NCBI GenBank assembly: GCA_016710365.1
Contig: JADJVW010000028.1
Location: 1 to 64,000, forward strand
DNA length: 64,000 nucleotides
Reading direction: 5' to 3'
DNA from: Candidatus Caldilinea saccharophila
Lineage (GTDB): Bacteria > Chloroflexota > Anaerolineae > Caldilineales > Caldilineaceae
The notes beneath the pieces were generated by a model. It was given only the letters and a program-made list of their open reading frames with translations. It was not told the origin of the DNA and did no database searches. Made by a program: the position numbers and the translations under genes. Positions 50,719 to 60,892 of the stretch are shown here, piece by piece (the stretch's first letter is position 1; every line of letters starts with the position of its first letter).

Positions 50719-50972
50719 CCGTAGGTGCGGCCTCTAGCCGCACATCCCCCGCCGAGCGAAATGAACACTGAGCCAACCGTAGGGGCGGCCTCTGGCCGCA
50801 CATCCCCCGCCGAGCGAAATGAACACTGAGCCAACCGTAGGTGCGGACTCTGGCCGCACATCCCCCGCCGAGCGAGATGAACACGTATTGCGGCCGTGCG
50901 GCCAGAGGCCGCACATCCCCCGCCGAGCGAAATGAACACGTATTGCGGCCGTGCGGCCAGAGGCCGCACCTA
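50719..50972. repeat. REP2 array after the methylase gene
   Basis: Five REP2 palindromes (GTAGGTGCGG stems with CCGCAC partners) alternate with the conserved linker CATCCCCCGCCGAGCGAAAT about every 58-62 bp. The first three read GTAG on the + strand; the last two are inverted. The final copy supplies the TAG stop of the methylase gene at 50970-50972. Confidence 0.9.
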
Positions 50973-53900
50973 CGCCTCATGCGCCACGCGCGGATCGGCC
51001 GGCGGCGGCGCCAACCGCGTGCCATACGGCGCGCCGCCCTGCATCGCCGCCGCCATCGCATCGTACATCTCCAGGATCACCCGCTTGGTGCGGTACTCGC
51101 CGTGGGCCTTGATATCCTTGCGCTTGACGATGGAGAAGGTCTCCATGATGTAATCTACGTCGTCGCGCTCGATGCCGTAGAGGTGGAAGTAGGCGGCGTC
51201 TAGTTCGCAGCGCAGGAGGAAGCGGCGTTCCTCATCCCAGCGGAAGGGCGGGCCGTCGTAGCCGCAGTCGCGGGCGAAGGGCTGCAAGTCCCAGGCGGTA
51301 TAGGTGAGTTCGAGAGCACGGCTTTGGAACCAGTCAGACAAAATAAGTGTGATACACGGAGAAACGTCTGGACTGCACCATTTGCAGCTTTGCTTCAGTT
51401 TTTCTGAGGGAGGTATCGGGAGTTGCTTCAAGAAACCAAACGAAAGGTGGTTACCAGACAGGGACTGACGAGCCAAATAGTCAAATATGAAGGAGTTCAG
51501 TATTCCGAGTAATTGAACGGCGGATTGGGCGGAATCCAGCCCGATTGTAACCGTCGTATTTCTAAAGCTTGGAAGCCTGGGTAGGATTGTCGCAATCACG
51601 GTACGCATATTGGTATTGCCGGTAAGCTCACGAACTGCCAAGAACAAACAATTTGGATTCATTAATCGGTAGCTTCTTTCCCCGATCAATGGAATCGAAG
51701 GAAGTTGTTCTCTCGGAGGAAACACTCTGTTGTGGTTCAAGAAAACTCGAATGGTCTGAATAATCGATCAATCGCAAATAATAGGCATGCCATTCTTCCC
51801 TGTTCCTCGCATCAGTCGATTGCAGAATTGGAACCCGTTGATATATTTGCTTTGCAATGTCGGCATCACGACGAGATCGAAATACAGGTGCAGTCTTTGA
51901 ATTTGGATTGAGCTGGGTAATCTCTGATGCGGTAAGCGTAAATCGTCGCTCCTTGTCGCGCAGATCGTCCATATCCAGCGCAAAGAAGACAAATTCCGCC
52001 GGCTTGCCCCTGTCCTCCACCGCGCCGCACAAGGTCAGCAGGCAGAATTTGTAGCTACGATGCACACCAGGGAATATTGCCTGCCGATTCTCAAAGTCAT
52101 AGAGGCTGACCAGCGTCCCGGTTTCCATCACATCCTGGAAGTAGTACTTGGTCGTGTCGTCAGTGGCGATGCCCGACGGCACAATGATCCCCACCCGCCC
52201 TGCCGGCGAGAGCACCTGCCGCACCAGTTCGGCAAAGACGGCATAGGTGTTCACATCCCCGCGGCCGCACAGCGGATAGTGGCCGCTGTTGCGGATAAAG
52301 TGGCTCTCGCTCTCCGCCGCGCGCACGTCGGCCTGAAATGTCCGCCATAGCACCGGATCGTCGTCCTCCAGCGCCGCGATCATCCGCTTGCGCGCCGCTG
52401 CATTGGGCGCGCTGGCGATCTCCGGACTACGGACGGCAAACCACTCTTTCTCCTGCAACTTGATGCGTTCCCACGGCGGGTTCATGAGCATGACGTCGAA
52501 GCCGGGAAGGCGAGGGAACAGGTGTGGGTCATGCGTCATGCGTGATGCGTCATCTGTGATGCCTGACTCGTGACTTGTGACGCCTGACTCGTGACTCGTG
52601 ACCTCTGACGCAAAAACCTCCGGAAACTGCAACGCCCAGTGCAAGAACTGGTGCGTCCTGGCGATGCGCCGCACCTCGCGCAGCAGCGTTTCGTGCCGCT
52701 TGAGCTTGCCCGCACGCACCGCGACCAGCACCTCCTGCGTCGGCGCGGCCATCACGCCCGCGTCGCCCTGCGGGATCGGCCAGAAGAAGGCCGCGGTCCA
52801 CGCGTCGGCCTCCCAGCGCGCCCACTTGTACTCGGTCGACTGCAAATACTCGGCGTAGGAGCGCGCCTTGGCCGCCACCTGCGCCACACCGTCCTCGGCC
52901 AGGTCTTCAATGGCCGCGAGCATCGCCGCGCGCTTGTCGGCATGGCGTTCGGTCGAACCGGCCGGCGCGGCGTCGCCAAGTGCAAAGGCCATCTGCCCCT
53001 CGCGCGCCTTTTTGTTGCGCTTGCGCAGCCCGGTCGCCGTAGTGCGGTCGTCGCCCGTTACCGGCTGGAATGCGTCGTCGGGAATCTCGGCGATGTCAAG
53101 CCCCGGCGTCACGCCGATCAGGCTGTTGCCGCACTGGATGTGTGCGTCGAGAAAGCTGAGCGGCTTGCCCGGCTCCATCGTCTCCATCCACAGCGCCACC
53201 TTGCACAATTCCACCGCCATGTCGTTGATATCCACACCGTAGAGACAATGGCGCACCACATCACGCATGGCGGCGCGCAGGTCGGCGGGCGACGGCTCGG
53301 CGTCGCCGGTGCGGATGCGCGCCAGGTGGCTGGCCAGCCGTCGCCCCGCGCCGATCAACATGTGGCCGGAGCCGGCCGCGCCATCCAGCACCTTGATCGA
53401 AAGCAGCGCGGCGACGTGCAGCGCCTGCTGTGCGGCGTGGCTGCGGTCGCCGCCTTTGCGCCACAGGTCATCGGCCTGCGCCAGCCGCTGCGCCACCACC
53501 GGCTCCAACGCGGTGTCGAGCAGATTCTCCACCAGCGGCGTGGGCGTGTAGTGGCTGCCGGTCGTCTTGCGCTCCGACCCCGCGCCAAGCGTGAGGGCAA
53601 AGGTGCGCGCGGCCAGGTTGACCGCCGGGTGCAGCTCGAGCAGCGACTCGTAGATGCTGCCCAACTCCTCGGAGTCGAGGTTGCGATAGTCGACCGGACG
53701 GCGCACCCCGTTCTCCACGGTCAGCGAGAGCGCCCGGATCGCGGTCAGCAGGGCTTGGTTGGTCAGTTCGGCGGCGTCCAGATCGGGCGTGGCGCGCGGA
53801 AAAGAGGAAGCTGCCCAACCCCGGCACGCCCAGCCCGGCGTAGCCCTCGCGCAGCAGCGCAAAGAGCAGCCGCACCTGGCAGTAAAGATCGCTGTGCGGG

Positions 53901-55022
53901 CTGCCGCGCACCGCACCCGCCAGCTCGCGCACGCGGCGCAACGAGTAATAGGCGTCATAGCGCCGGCGCGTCTCCGGCGTCACATCGGGCAGCAGGAGCA
54001 GGTCGCGCTCTTCGGCCACAAAGAGAAAGATCAGCCGGTAGACCAGCCGCCGCAGTTGCTGGTAGTAGGCCTGCGTGCTCAGCTCGCCACTTTGCAGCCG
54101 TGTCCGCAGCGTCTGGTTGGCCCCTTGCGCCACGAAACCACTGCCCAGCGCCGTAATCGCCTCGGCCACGCCCTCGCGCAGCGCGTCCATGGCCCGCGTC
54201 CCCTGCTCGGCGGCAAGTTTGGACCAGCGTTCGAGCCAGGAAGAAGCGATAGCGAGATTGAGAGATTGGCGATTGGGTGTCGTCGCTGCCGACTTCGTCA
54301 TCTTCTGCGCGGAGATCTCGCTCGTCGCCAAACTCCAATCTCCCAGTCTCTAAATCTCCCAATCTCTCCACCCGACTCTGATGGCAGGCCAGCCACAGCA
54401 GCGCAAACTCCGCATAGAGTTCGCCGCTCATCATGCTTTCGAGGTCGAATTCGACATAGGCGGCGCGGCGCAGGCTGGCATTGTCGCGCAGGATGCGCAG
54501 TTGCAGCCCGTTGCTGATCAGCCCCCACGTGTAGCGCCGCGAGCGGTTGAGCAGTTCCTGCATCATGCTGTGCGGGCTGCGCTTGAGCTGCGTGGCGACC
54601 GCGCTGCGCTGGTCCAGCGCCTGGCGGAAGGTGACCAGGTGGATCGGCGTCTGCTCCCACACGTGACTGACAGGGTAAGTCGTGCCGTCGTCGCTCTGAA
54701 GCCCGCCGCGCTGAAGCTGCAGGCGGCCATAGCCCAGTTCCTGAAAGAGCACGAGCAGCCAGCGCTCGCGCGTCAGCGTGGTGCCCGTGTCCGTCTCCGG
54801 CAGCTTGCGCCGCTGATCGTCGAAGCTCAGCCACGCGCCCAGGCAGCGGTTCCATGCCCGGTTGATCGCCTCGTTGAGCCGCTCGCCCGGCAGAAGGTGA
54901 TAGTCTTCCGGGCGCAGCCCCTCGACCGCGCGGCCATCGGCGATGCGCTGCAGCAGGTCGGCGGGCAGCAGGCCGCCTTCAGTTTTGACGGTGGTAAAGG
55001 AGGATCGGGCTATGGTTTGCAT
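50970..55022 (-). CDS. Eco57I/DrmMI-like adenine methylase (frameshifted)
   Basis: Large N6-adenine DNA methylase, about 1340 residues across three or four frames. The N-terminal third (MQTIARSSFTTVKTEGGLLP) is a type IIG/Eco57I-like helical domain. Motif I is VLDGAAGSGHMLIGAGRRLA and motif IV is NPPW in FDVMLMNPPWERIKLQEKEW. The C-terminal part (FGFLKQLPIPPSEK, CELDAAYFHLYGI, DYIMETFSIVKRKD) is the target-recognition region of this family. Frame changes occur near 54240, 53830 and 51690. Together with the DrmD-like helicase it resembles class 1 DISARM, whose DrmMI is such a methylase. Two palindromic in-frame insertions (52523-52610 and 54237-54380) interrupt it. The start lies 32 bases from the divergent hicA gene. 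Confidence 0.85.
52523..52610. repeat. In-frame repeat insertion in the methylase (first)
   Basis: Tandem TGATGCGTCATGCG and GACTCGTGACTTGTGACG motifs add about 28 residues (repeated SHESGVT on the coding strand) before the NPPW block. Frame is preserved. Confidence 0.75.
54237..54380. repeat. In-frame palindromic insertion in the methylase (second)
   Basis: GAGATTGAGAGATTGGCGAT on the left and its near complement CCAATCTCCCAGTCTC and CCCAATCTCTCC on the right form an imperfect inverted repeat. The coding strand reads RLGDLETGRLEFGDERDL and onward, low-complexity residues foreign to the family. A frameshift lies at its edge. Confidence 0.7.
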
Positions 55023-55036
55023 GTTGCTATCACTTT

Positions 55037-55046
55037 ATGCTAGCAT
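55037..55046. promoter_or_regulatory. Candidate HicB operator
   Basis: The palindrome ATGCTAGCAT lies in the 32-base gap between hicA and the divergent methylase gene. HicB antitoxins repress their own promoter at short palindromes, so this one could also affect the methylase promoter. Confidence 0.4.
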
Positions 55047-55054
55047 TTAATCAA

Positions 55055-55309
55055 ATGAACTCTGCTCAACGTGGAACGCTTGAGGCGATTTTCGCCAACC
55101 CGACCCCCTCGAATCTGGCCTGGCGTCAAATCGAAGGGCTGTTTGTGGCCTTGGGCGCACAGATCATCGAAGGACGCGGATCACGCGTGCGCTTTGAGCT
55201 CAACGGAGTGATTGCCTCGTTTCACCGCCCGCATCCGCACAAAAAGGCAAAGCCCTACCAGGTCCGCGACGCACGTGAGTTTTTGATTCAAGCAGGCATC
55301 CGACCATGA
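55055..55309 (+). CDS. hicA: HicA-family toxin
   Basis: An 84-residue double-stranded-RNA-binding-fold mRNA interferase of the HicA family. Features: LAWRQIEGLFVALGAQIIEG, then GSRVRFELNGVIASFHRPHP and KPYQVRDAREFLIQAGI. The catalytic-type His lies in FHRPHP; the early His of the GSH loop in canonical HicA is Arg here, as in a known subgroup. ATG 55055 (MNSAQRGTLEAIF) fits the family start better than ATG 55037. Its stop overlaps the hicB start (ATGA). Confidence 0.88.
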   Translation: MNSAQRGTLEAIFANPTPSNLAWRQIEGLFVALGAQIIEGRGSRVRFELNGVIASFHRPHPHKKAKPYQVRDAREFLIQAGIRP

Positions 55310-55644
55310 ACATGATGACGTATAAGGGTTATGTCGCCCGAATCGAGTACAGCGCCGACGACAACACATTTGTAGGCCATATCGCCGGTATTCGCGATGT
55401 CGTCGGCTTCCACGGCGAGAGTGTCAACGAACTACGCGCCGCCTTCGAAGAAGCGGTGGACGACTATTTGGAAACGTGCGAAAAATTGGGACGGCGGCCG
55501 CAGAAACCTTACTCCGGCAAAATCATGCTGCGCGTCGATCCAGGTATCCATGCCCGCGCCGCTGCTCTCGCCGAGGCGCAAGGCAAGAGCCTCAATGCGT
55601 GGGCGCAGGAAGTCCTGCAAGACGCAGTTGCTGCGGGCAACTGA
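55306..55644 (+). CDS. hicB: HicB-family antitoxin
   Basis: A 112-residue antitoxin with the N-terminal HicB RNase H-like fold (YKGYVARIEYSADDNTFVGH and DVVGFHGESVNELRAAFEEA) and a C-terminal ribbon-helix-helix DNA-binding segment (SGKIMLRVDPGIHARAAALA and SLNAWAQEVL). It neutralises HicA and represses the operon. The gene overlaps hicA by four bases. A REP2 array begins 10 bases after its stop. Confidence 0.9.
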   Translation: MNMMTYKGYVARIEYSADDNTFVGHIAGIRDVVGFHGESVNELRAAFEEAVDDYLETCEKLGRRPQKPYSGKIMLRVDPGIHARAAALAEAQGKSLNAWAQEVLQDAVAAGN

Positions 55645-55654
55645 ATTGTCCATA

Positions 55655-56171
55655 GTAGGTGCGGTCTGTGACCGCACATCCACCCTCGTCCTCGCAGACA
55701 ATCCCGTGCGGTCTGTGACCGCACCTACGCCACTTCCACCCCTGTGGGTGCGGTCACAGACCGCACATTCACCCTCGTCCTCGCAGACAATCCCGTGCGG
55801 TCTGTGACCGCACCTACGCCACTTCCATCCCTGTAGGTGCGGTCTGTGACCGCACATCCACCCTCGTCCTTGCAGACAATCCCGTGCGGTCAAAGACCGC
55901 ACCTACGCCACTTCCACCCCTGTAAGTGCGATCTGTGACCGCACATCCACCCTCGTCCTCGCAGACAATCCCGTGCGGTCTGTGACCGCACCTACGCCAC
56001 TTCCATCCCTGTAGGTGCGGTCTGTGACCGCACATCCACCCTCGTCCTTGCAGACAATCCCGTGCGGTCTGTGACCGCACCTACGCCACTTCCACCCCTG
56101 TGGGTGCGGTCTGTGACCGCACATTCACCCTCGTCCTCGCAGACAATCCCGTGCGGCCTCAGGCCGCACCG
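55655..56171. repeat. REP2 array A, six 89-bp units
   Basis: Units start at about 55655, 55744, 55832, 55921, 56010 and 56099. Each holds two REP2 palindromes in opposite orientation, so a GTAG foot lies at both outer ends, separated by the linker CCACCCTCGTCCTCGCAGAC. This is the arrangement of bacterial interspersed mosaic elements. Loop sequences alternate between CTGTGA and CACAGA. Confidence 0.93.
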
Positions 56172-56181
56172 ACGAAGACCA

Positions 56182-56718
56182 TTACTCGCCAAATTGATGG
56201 GCACTGGAAAGCTTTTCAGTGTCTTTCAGCACATCTGGCAACGACCATCCCCAATGAAGCGGATAGGCGCCGCGCTTCTGCCATTCACAATAGCTGGAAT
56301 GCAGCCAGGCTTCCGGGCGGGTCACGAGCTTGTGATGCACTGGATTATAGTGGATGTAGCCGAGATGATTCTGTAAATCCTGCTCATCGCGAATGACATG
56401 ATCCCAAAAGCTCTTTTGCCAGAAATGCATCGATCCAGCCACACCAATCATTTGTTTATATTCGCGAGTGAAATTGTATTTCAGTGAGTGCATTACATCA
56501 CTGAACGTACTGCTTGCGGTAGTGCGAATCAACAAGTGAAAATGATCGGGTAAAAACACACAGGCAACCATCACAAAAGGATGTAACTCTTTCACATTGC
56601 GAAGCACGGTGCGAAGCAAGAGCACATAACGTTCCTCTTGAAAAATCGGCTCTCGCCGGTCTACCACCTGAGTCAAAAACACCATCGCATTAGGAACATA
56701 ATAGCGTTGAACATTCAT
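56182..56718 (-). CDS. REP-associated tyrosine transposase (RAYT2)
   Basis: A 178-residue Y1 HUH transposase of the TnpA_REP type. HUH motif VFLPDHFHLLI (His59, His61); catalytic Tyr121 in LGYIHYNPVHHKLV. The second conserved block FWQKSFWDHVIRDEQDL is typical of RAYTs. It is only distantly similar to RAYT1. The start is MNVQRYYVPN at 56718; a longer frame upstream would read through REP2. REP2 arrays lie immediately on both sides. Because RAYTs recognise GTAG next to a hairpin, and REP2 has exactly that, this gene is the likely agent of REP2 spread. Confidence 0.93.
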   Translation of the reverse strand: MNVQRYYVPNAMVFLTQVVDRREPIFQEERYVLLLRTVLRNVKELHPFVMVACVFLPDHFHLLIRTTASSTFSDVMHSLKYNFTREYKQMIGVAGSMHFWQKSFWDHVIRDEQDLQNHLGYIHYNPVHHKLVTRPEAWLHSSYCEWQKRGAYPLHWGWSLPDVLKDTEKLSSAHQFGE

Positions 56719-56730
56719 GATCGCCCCGTA

Positions 56731-57622
56731 GTAGGTGCGGCCTGTGGCCGCACTCTCTCCCCACACCTGCTCCACCCCGCCGCAAGGCCCGTGCGGTCAC
56801 AGACCGCACCTACCACGGACACCTTGCTGCAAATCCTGTGCGGCGCCCGTAGGTGCGGCCACAGGCCGCACTCTCTCCCCCCACACCTGCTCCGCCCCGC
56901 CGCAAGGCCCGTGCGGTCTGTGACCGCACCTACCACGGACACCTTGCTGCAAATCCTGTGTGGCGCCCGTAGGTGCGGCCTGCGGCCCTCTCCCCCACCT
57001 ACTCCCACCCCCGCCGCAAAGGCCGGTGGTCACAGACCGCACCTACCCGGACACCTTGCCCCAAATCCTGTGGCGGCCAGGTGCGGCCTGTGGCCCACTC
57101 TCTCCCCCCACCTGCTCCACCCCGCCGAAGGCCTGTGGTCACACCGCACCTACCCCGGACACCTTGCTCAAATCCTGTGCGGCCCCGGGGGTGCGGCCTG
57201 TGGCCACCCCTCCCCCACACCTGCTCCACCCCCGCAAGGCCCGTGCGGTCACAGACCGCACCTACCACGGACACCTTGCCGCAAATCCTGTGCGGCGCCC
57301 GTAGGTGCGGCCACAGGCCGCACTCTCTCCCCCCACACCTGCTCCGCCCCGCCGCAAGGCCCGTGCGGTCTGTGACCGCACCTACCACGGACACCTTGCT
57401 GCAAATCCTGTGTGGCGCCCGTAGGTGCGGCCACAGGCCGCACTCTCTCCCCACACCTGCTCCACCCCGCCGCAAGGCCCGTGCGGTCACAGACCGCACC
57501 TACCACGGACACCTTGCTGCAAATCCTGTGTGGCGCCCGTAGGTGCGGCCTGTGGCCGCACTCTCTCCCCCCACACCTGCTCCACCCCGCCGCAAGGCCC
57601 GTGCGGTCACAGACCGCACCTA
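56731..57622. repeat. REP2 array B, eight units of 110-120 bp
   Basis: Units start near 56731, 56849, 56969, 57079, 57189, 57301, 57421 and 57539, each with a GTAG-footed hairpin at both ends and the linker CACACCTGCTCCACCCCGCC on one side or CACGGACACCTTGCTGCAAA on the other. The three units between 56960 and 57240 carry many small deletions. The last element provides the TAG stop of the DrmD-like gene. Pro-rich frames over this array are artefacts. Confidence 0.93.
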
Positions 57623-60452
57623 CGGGAACTGCGGCAACAACACGAATATTCCTAACACATCCACCGGTAACTGCGCCCGCACGTCATAGCGCAGCCCCGT
57701 CTGCCGGCTGGCGATGCGCACGCGACGGTGCGCTTCCAGCAGTTCCTCGGCGCGTTCGACCGCGAGCTGGTCGATGTGCGTGCGGATGTGGCCGATGCCG
57801 GCTGTCACCTGCCCCACAAAGTTGGTCGCCTGCTGTGGTGCAATGTTGCCTGCCGGCTCGGCGCGCAACAACATCTCAGCCTCATCCTGCGACAACCAGA
57901 ATGCCGCCTCCGGCGCACCCTCGAAGGCGGCCAGCATGCACTCTTCGGCCAGCATCTGATCTTCCTCGCTGCCTCGCCTGGTAATCAAGTGATGGCGCAG
58001 CCGCAAGAGCAGCAGCGTCGTCCGCTTCGTGACGGCGCGCGTGCGCATGGCGCCGCTGCGCCGGGCGCGGCCGCCCAGCAACGGGTCGAGCGCCGTGTCC
58101 ACCACGTAAGAGGCCAACCCCTCGACAAAGGGATGGGTGCGGCTGAGGTAGCTTACAGCGTCAGGTACAGGCAGTTCAAAGCGCGCGGCAATCGTCGCTT
58201 CGCCGCCGGCGACCTCGCGTAAAACCCCGCCGGGAAGCATCAACGTCACGCCACCGGTCGCCTGATCAGGCAGCGCTGTCCCGTCGTGCAGGCGAACGGC
58301 GTTGATGACGAATTCCTCGACATCGACGCCGACCCCGATGGCGCTGCGCATGGCTGCCCACTCCTCCGCCACCTCGCGCGCGTCGAGCGTGGCCTGGGCA
58401 AAGAGCGTGCGCGAGAGCTTCTCCTTCTCCGTTGCGTTGTCCCACTGTGTGTTGAAAGCCGCCAGTTGCGCACCGCCGAACTCACTGTCTACATCGAGAA
58501 ATGAAAGCTGCCCGCCGCCGCTGATTCTGTCGCCACGCAGCATCATGCCCTGCATCAGCGTCTGCACGACCTCGTTGGTCGTGGCCGGCACCGGCACCGA
58601 GATGCCGAGCGAGTTGCGAATCGTGCGATGCTTGCGCAACAGCACCTCCAGCACGACGCCGTCGATCTGGTTGTCAACGCCGTAATAGGTCAGTGTACGC
58701 ACGGTGGGGCTGGGCTGGCCATAGCGGTCGACGCGACCCTCGCGCTGCTCGTGGCGCGTCGGGTTCCAGCTCAGGTCGTAGTGCATCACTGCGTTGAAGT
58801 GATCCTGCAGGTTGACGCCCTCGCTAAGGCAATCCGTGGCGACCAGCACCCGCCTGGGAAACTCGCCAAGCTGCGCCACGCGCACTTCACGTTCGGCGGG
58901 CGGAAGCTGGCCGGTGACGGCCGCCACCTCCACTGTGCGCGGCAGCGCCTTGCGCAGTTCCTCGGCCACGTACTCCGCCGTGGCAATGAAGCGGCAGAAG
59001 AGGATCGGGTGAAAGCCATCCTTGATCAGTTCGGCAATCAGTTCGGTCGCCCTCTTCAACTTGGCATCGTACGCCGGCCCCTTGAGTGCGTCGGCGCGCC
59101 GCGCCAGGGCCAACAGGCGGTCGCGCTCCGAACCGCCGCTATCATCGTCTTCCTGGCTGCCTGGCGTCACGTCGAGATACTCGTCGGCATCCACGTCGTC
59201 CAGGTCGAGCACCGAACGTTCACCGGCCACATTAACCTCGTCGGCGGTGGCGGCCTCCACCGTGACCGAGCGGGCGCGCAGCGTGGCTGCGGCGGCCGCG
59301 GGGCTGCTCGCCAGGCTGCGCAGCAGCGCCAACACCGACCACCAGCGGATGCGCTGCTCGCGCTTGCCGCCGCTGGCGTCGGTCACCCGCTCGCGGGCAT
59401 AGCGCAGCGCAGCCTCAAAGAGCCGGCGGTATTCGTCGCTCAGCGTGTAGGCGGCGTCGCGTTCCTCACGCGCCGGGAAGGGCGTGTCGGCATCCATGAA
59501 GGCGCGCACATCGGCGCGGCGGCGCTGCACCAGGTGGGCCGCCACATCACGGCGGCGGCGTTCGTTCGCCTGCCCGGCCAGGTTCTCGGGCAGATTCTCG
59601 AAGTCTCTGCGCAGCAAGGTAAGCAGCGAGCGAAACGCCCCCTCGTCGCCGCTGAGGCGTCGCCGTGACCAGCACCAGGTGGCGGTCAGGGTCGGCGGCT
59701 AAGCCCTCCAACAACTGGTGGCGCAGATGGCGGCCGCTACGCTGGTCGTGCGAAAACGCGCACGTGTGCGCCTCATCGACGATCACAAATTCGGGACAGG
59801 TGCGGATGAACTCGTCGCGGTAGCGGCTGGACTTGATAAACTCAGTCGACACCACGACAAAAGGATAGAGGTCAAAGAGCGATTGGCCGGCCGCGGTGTT
59901 GCGTTCCAGCCGCGTCACCGTACTTGGCAACACCAGCTCGGCATCGATGTGAAACTTTTCGCGCAGCTCCGTCTGCCACTGCTCGGCCAGATGTGGCGGG
60001 CAGAGCACGGCCATGCGCCGAATCTCGCCACGGTCGAACAACTCGCGTGCGATGAGACATGCCTCAACGGTCTTGCCGACGCCTACATCGTCAGCGATCA
60101 ACATGCGGACAGGGTCGAGCTTGAGCGCCATGAGCAGCGGGACAAGCTGGTAGGGTCGTGGCTCGACGGCGATGCGCGCCGCCGAGCGGAACGGCCCCGC
60201 ACCGGCGCGGAAGCTCAGCCGCACGGCATCGCGCAGCAGGCGGCACGAGAGATAGTCGCCAGGCTGCGCGGGGTCGGGCAGGTCGAACGCGGCTGGCTCG
60301 ACCGCATCTCCCTCCAGCGGCAGATAGATGCCGGCCACCTCACGCTCCGTGCCGCCCAGCGGGCGGAGCACCAGCAGATCTTCGTTCGATTCAGGCAGGA
60401 CAACCCATTCGCGTCCACGCGCTTTGACCAGGGAACCGACAGCGTAAGACAT
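57620..60452 (-). CDS. drmD: DrmD-like SNF2 helicase (one frameshift)
   Basis: About 943 residues. The N-terminal half has YQLVPLLMALKLDPVRMLIA and DDVGVGKTVEAC (Walker A Lys127), DEAH at 226-229 (FVIVDEAHTCAFSHD) and LVLVTATP; the second half has DCLSEGVNLQDHFNAVMHYD and RHEQREGRVDRYGQ. This sequence pattern matches the DISARM SNF2-like helicase DrmD. One missing base near 59660 splits the frame (correct reading VTATPHSGDEGAFRSLL). The ATG shares a base with the NADAR stop (TGATG), so the genes are translationally coupled. The stop codon is TAG from the GTAG foot of a REP2 element. Class 1 DISARM also contains an adenine methylase, present at 50970-55022. Confidence 0.87.
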
Positions 60453-60892
60453 CAGCGTGCTCTCAATTCTGCTCTGACCTGCATCAGCAATTCTCCCAGC
60501 CGGTTCATGCCTGAACCGTCGCCGCCGTCCCCCCAGTAGTTATCGCGATGGGTGTGCTCCACCAGCAGCGCGTCATCCGTTTCGAGCAATTGGGCGCGCA
60601 GCACTGGGTGTTGGGTGAATTTGGCGCGCAGGGCCGTCAACATCACCGCGTCGCGCACGGCTTGCCAGTCGCTGCGTAAGCCCCTGTCATCCACCCAGGC
60701 AATCTGCTTGGCAATGTCGGGCGTAGACGCCGCGCGAATGGCGGCCTGGCGGGCTGGGTCGGCGAATTTCTGCGCCTGATAGTAATGTTCGGTCGTTGGC
60801 CAGGTGCAGCCATCGATTTCGATGGGCGCGGCGAAGAAATTGGAAAGATAGCCATAGGCATCCGCAGCCGCGTAAAATGTAATGGTGTTCAT
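60452..60892 (-). CDS. NADAR-domain protein (YbiA-like)
   Basis: A 146-residue NADAR family protein. Motifs: ITFYAAADAYGYLSNFFAAP, TTEHYYQAQKF (Glu35) and NYWGDGGDGSGMNRLGELLM, the three conserved blocks around the active site. NADAR enzymes are N-glycosidases for ADP-ribose derivatives; some reverse ADP-ribosylation of guanine in DNA, others act on riboflavin intermediates. Here the start overlaps the upstream helicase/nuclease stop (ATGA) and the stop overlaps the DrmD-like start, so it is an integral member of a defence operon. That context suggests a role with nucleic acid or NAD chemistry during infection (inference). The protein is complete and unframeshifted. Confidence 0.9.
   Translation of the reverse strand: MNTITFYAAADAYGYLSNFFAAPIEIDGCTWPTTEHYYQAQKFADPARQAAIRAASTPDIAKQIAWVDDRGLRSDWQAVRDAVMLTALRAKFTQHPVLRAQLLETDDALLVEHTHRDNYWGDGGDGSGMNRLGELLMQVRAELRAR

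Noticed and set aside
56638..57542. Pro/Cys/His-rich frames over REP2 array B
   Set aside because: They change with every deletion in the array and consist only of repeat translation.
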